From positions 7,736,520 through 7,800,519 of the forward strand of contig CM024176.1 of NCBI GenBank assembly GCA_013433145.1: a DNA stretch of 64,000 bases, written 5' to 3'. The notes below the pieces were generated by a model. That model was not told where the DNA came from, made no database searches, and saw only the letters and a program-made list of their open reading frames with translations. Positions 62,416 to 64,000 of this stretch are shown here, in pieces. This DNA is from Ascaris suum (Eukaryota > Nematoda > Chromadorea > Rhabditida > Ascarididae). The position numbers were made by a program, and so were the translations under genes. Each line of letters starts with the position of its first letter. The first letter of the stretch is position 1.

Positions 62416-64000
62416 CTGAAAATTCTTATGACAAACGATTGGCATAACAACCATAAAAAACGACCGAACTAAACTGTAGATGCTGCTGTGGATTTCCGAA
62501 AGACCCTGGCAGATGCAGTGATGCCGATATCGAAGAAATCAGGATTCTAACTCCAATAATCGCTAAATAAGAACAAGAAATAACTCTTGCTGATTTCGAT
62601 TAAGAAAAACAAAGAATCGGCCCTCTGACTCTGACCACTAACATATCCACTGAACGTGGTAGACTTAATAAAACATATGTAAGAGTGATACATGCATATT
62701 CATTCACTTAGATATCGCGCACACAGGTCGAGATAACACGTCGTCTGACTACAGATGCCCCTCTAGGAGCCTTCAAGTTGGTGTCTTGTGGAAATGATAT
62801 CCCTCTTTGGAGCTGTCTCAATGAGAAACAGTGAAAACCTACAGCTCTCACATACTGAACAATGCAGTGCGATTATAACCATTGAACTTCTTAGAGAACA
62901 GATATTAGCACTGCTGATAATGCAGTGACTTTATGAGAAACTTATGAGCTGATAAGCAGTGATTTATGAGTGAGAACAATGAGTGCTATATGAAACGGGC
63001 AAATAAGAATAAATATCTCATTTACATGATAGACGACACATCGTACCATTCGCTAAGAATAAAGCATGCTAAGTAAGGCCTATGTCGCATTAGAAAATGA
63101 GTAAATAAGATGTTAAGACGGCCTTCACTCAAGCAGCTTTAGCAAACCGACAAAGCAGACCACTCTAGTGCGCAAATTCTAAAAACAAGTAAAAAAGTCG
63201 GATAAGCTTGCAAGATGTACGGATAAGCTGATGGCTTCGTAAATTGCCACAGAACTATAAAGTACACAACACAATGCACTCACGATCGCAGCAATTCAAC
63301 AGCTCGTGCAAACCTTTCATAAATAATCAACACTGTGCGCTTTAGCACATGCGCCTTGTGGAAAAGTATTATGATGAAGTGTGGCGTGTCTATCTATGTC
63401 TGCTCCTGATAGTTTAAAGTCAGAACCAGTGAAGACATGGCAGCTTCAAATCCAGTAGGCAAGGCCTACACTATGCAAACTATTCTACCAACTTTTAAAG
63501 TGACCCATCAACTCCACTAGTCTATCAATCAAGACGACGCCTGGACCTCATGAAATTTCATAAACATAATGCGAAACTAAGGCTCGCCTTTTACACCGAC
63601 TGAAAAGAACGAATTCCTTGTAGAAGATCAGTAACGGCGGTGGATTCAGTTAACATGGTAACAAATTTTTTAAGGATTTTGTGCCTGATAGCAATTCACG
63701 ACGCTTTTGTTGTGAGAGGCGGAAATGGACAGGCAAAAATTGCCATGCCAATCCATATGGCATAACTTTCAGTCACATATGGCATCTCCAATTCGACCTC
63801 CTGTGAAAAATTAGTACAGTTAAATGTTCTTATGATGCAAATGGATAACTTTTGAAGTCTGCATTAAAGGCGATGCCGCGACAAAGATTAAAAACACTGT
63901 AGTTCGCGAGATTCCTGACTTTAGGTTAACTACGGACTGGAACTAACGGAGAAGCGGAGAGACATACACATAACATTGTGCAGACACGACGAAGTTATGT
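62416..64000. other. No gene recognised at the right end
   Basis: AT-rich sequence without a long ORF or paired splice sites. It may be intron of a gene continuing outside the window. Confidence 0.4.

Overview
The window looks like nuclear DNA of a clade V parasitic nematode, most like a strongylid or hookworm. It is AT-rich and gene-sparse. Coding pieces are short exons with GT/AG borders and TTTCAG-like acceptors. It carries decayed Penelope-like retroelements, and one gene has a domain that I know only from nematodes (RYYR-CCHC). The organism call is an inference. There is no sign of bacterial or viral genome organisation.

The dominant feature is a very large direct duplication. Bases 1-22752 recur at 29339-52084 in the same order and orientation. 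The copies are nearly identical by eye, with scattered substitutions and small indels. Copy 1 runs off the left edge. Homology on the right stops abruptly at 22752/52084. A simple tandem duplication with a unit of about 29.3 kb would explain this, and it predicts that 22753-29338 also exists just left of the window. An uncollapsed pair of haplotypes placed in tandem by the assembler would look the same.

Each copy holds, left to right: an interrupted minus-strand ORF; two tandem-repeat blocks (about 105 bp and 244 bp periods); a ten-exon minus-strand gene of about 558 codons with unusually GC-rich exons and a C2H2-like finger (gene A, 4344-10421 and 33688-39785); a plus-strand gene head-to-head with it (gene B, 11366-16970 and 40728-46322); and a composite repeat of about 2 kb, built from inverted Penelope ends around an inverted array of 122-bp repeats (19.2-21.4 kb and 48.5-50.7 kb). 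Gene A looks intact in both copies. Gene B differs by frame-changing indels.

Between the copies (22753-29338) lie a minus-strand membrane-protein gene fragment (23.0-23.7 kb), an inverted Penelope 3' fragment, and a long but broken Penelope-like element on the plus strand (26.96-29.37 kb). It still shows reverse transcriptase and GIY-YIG motifs.

Right of the duplication (52085-64000) is a multi-exon minus-strand gene encoding an RYYR-CCHC-type zinc-binding protein with a long Ser/Thr/Pro-rich tail (53792-59818 or further). After it come a short plus-strand multi-exon gene (60934-61934 or further) and an isolated minus-strand helix-turn-helix exon (62280-62415). All gene models were built by hand from open frames, splice sites and intron-phase agreement. 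None is backed by transcript data.
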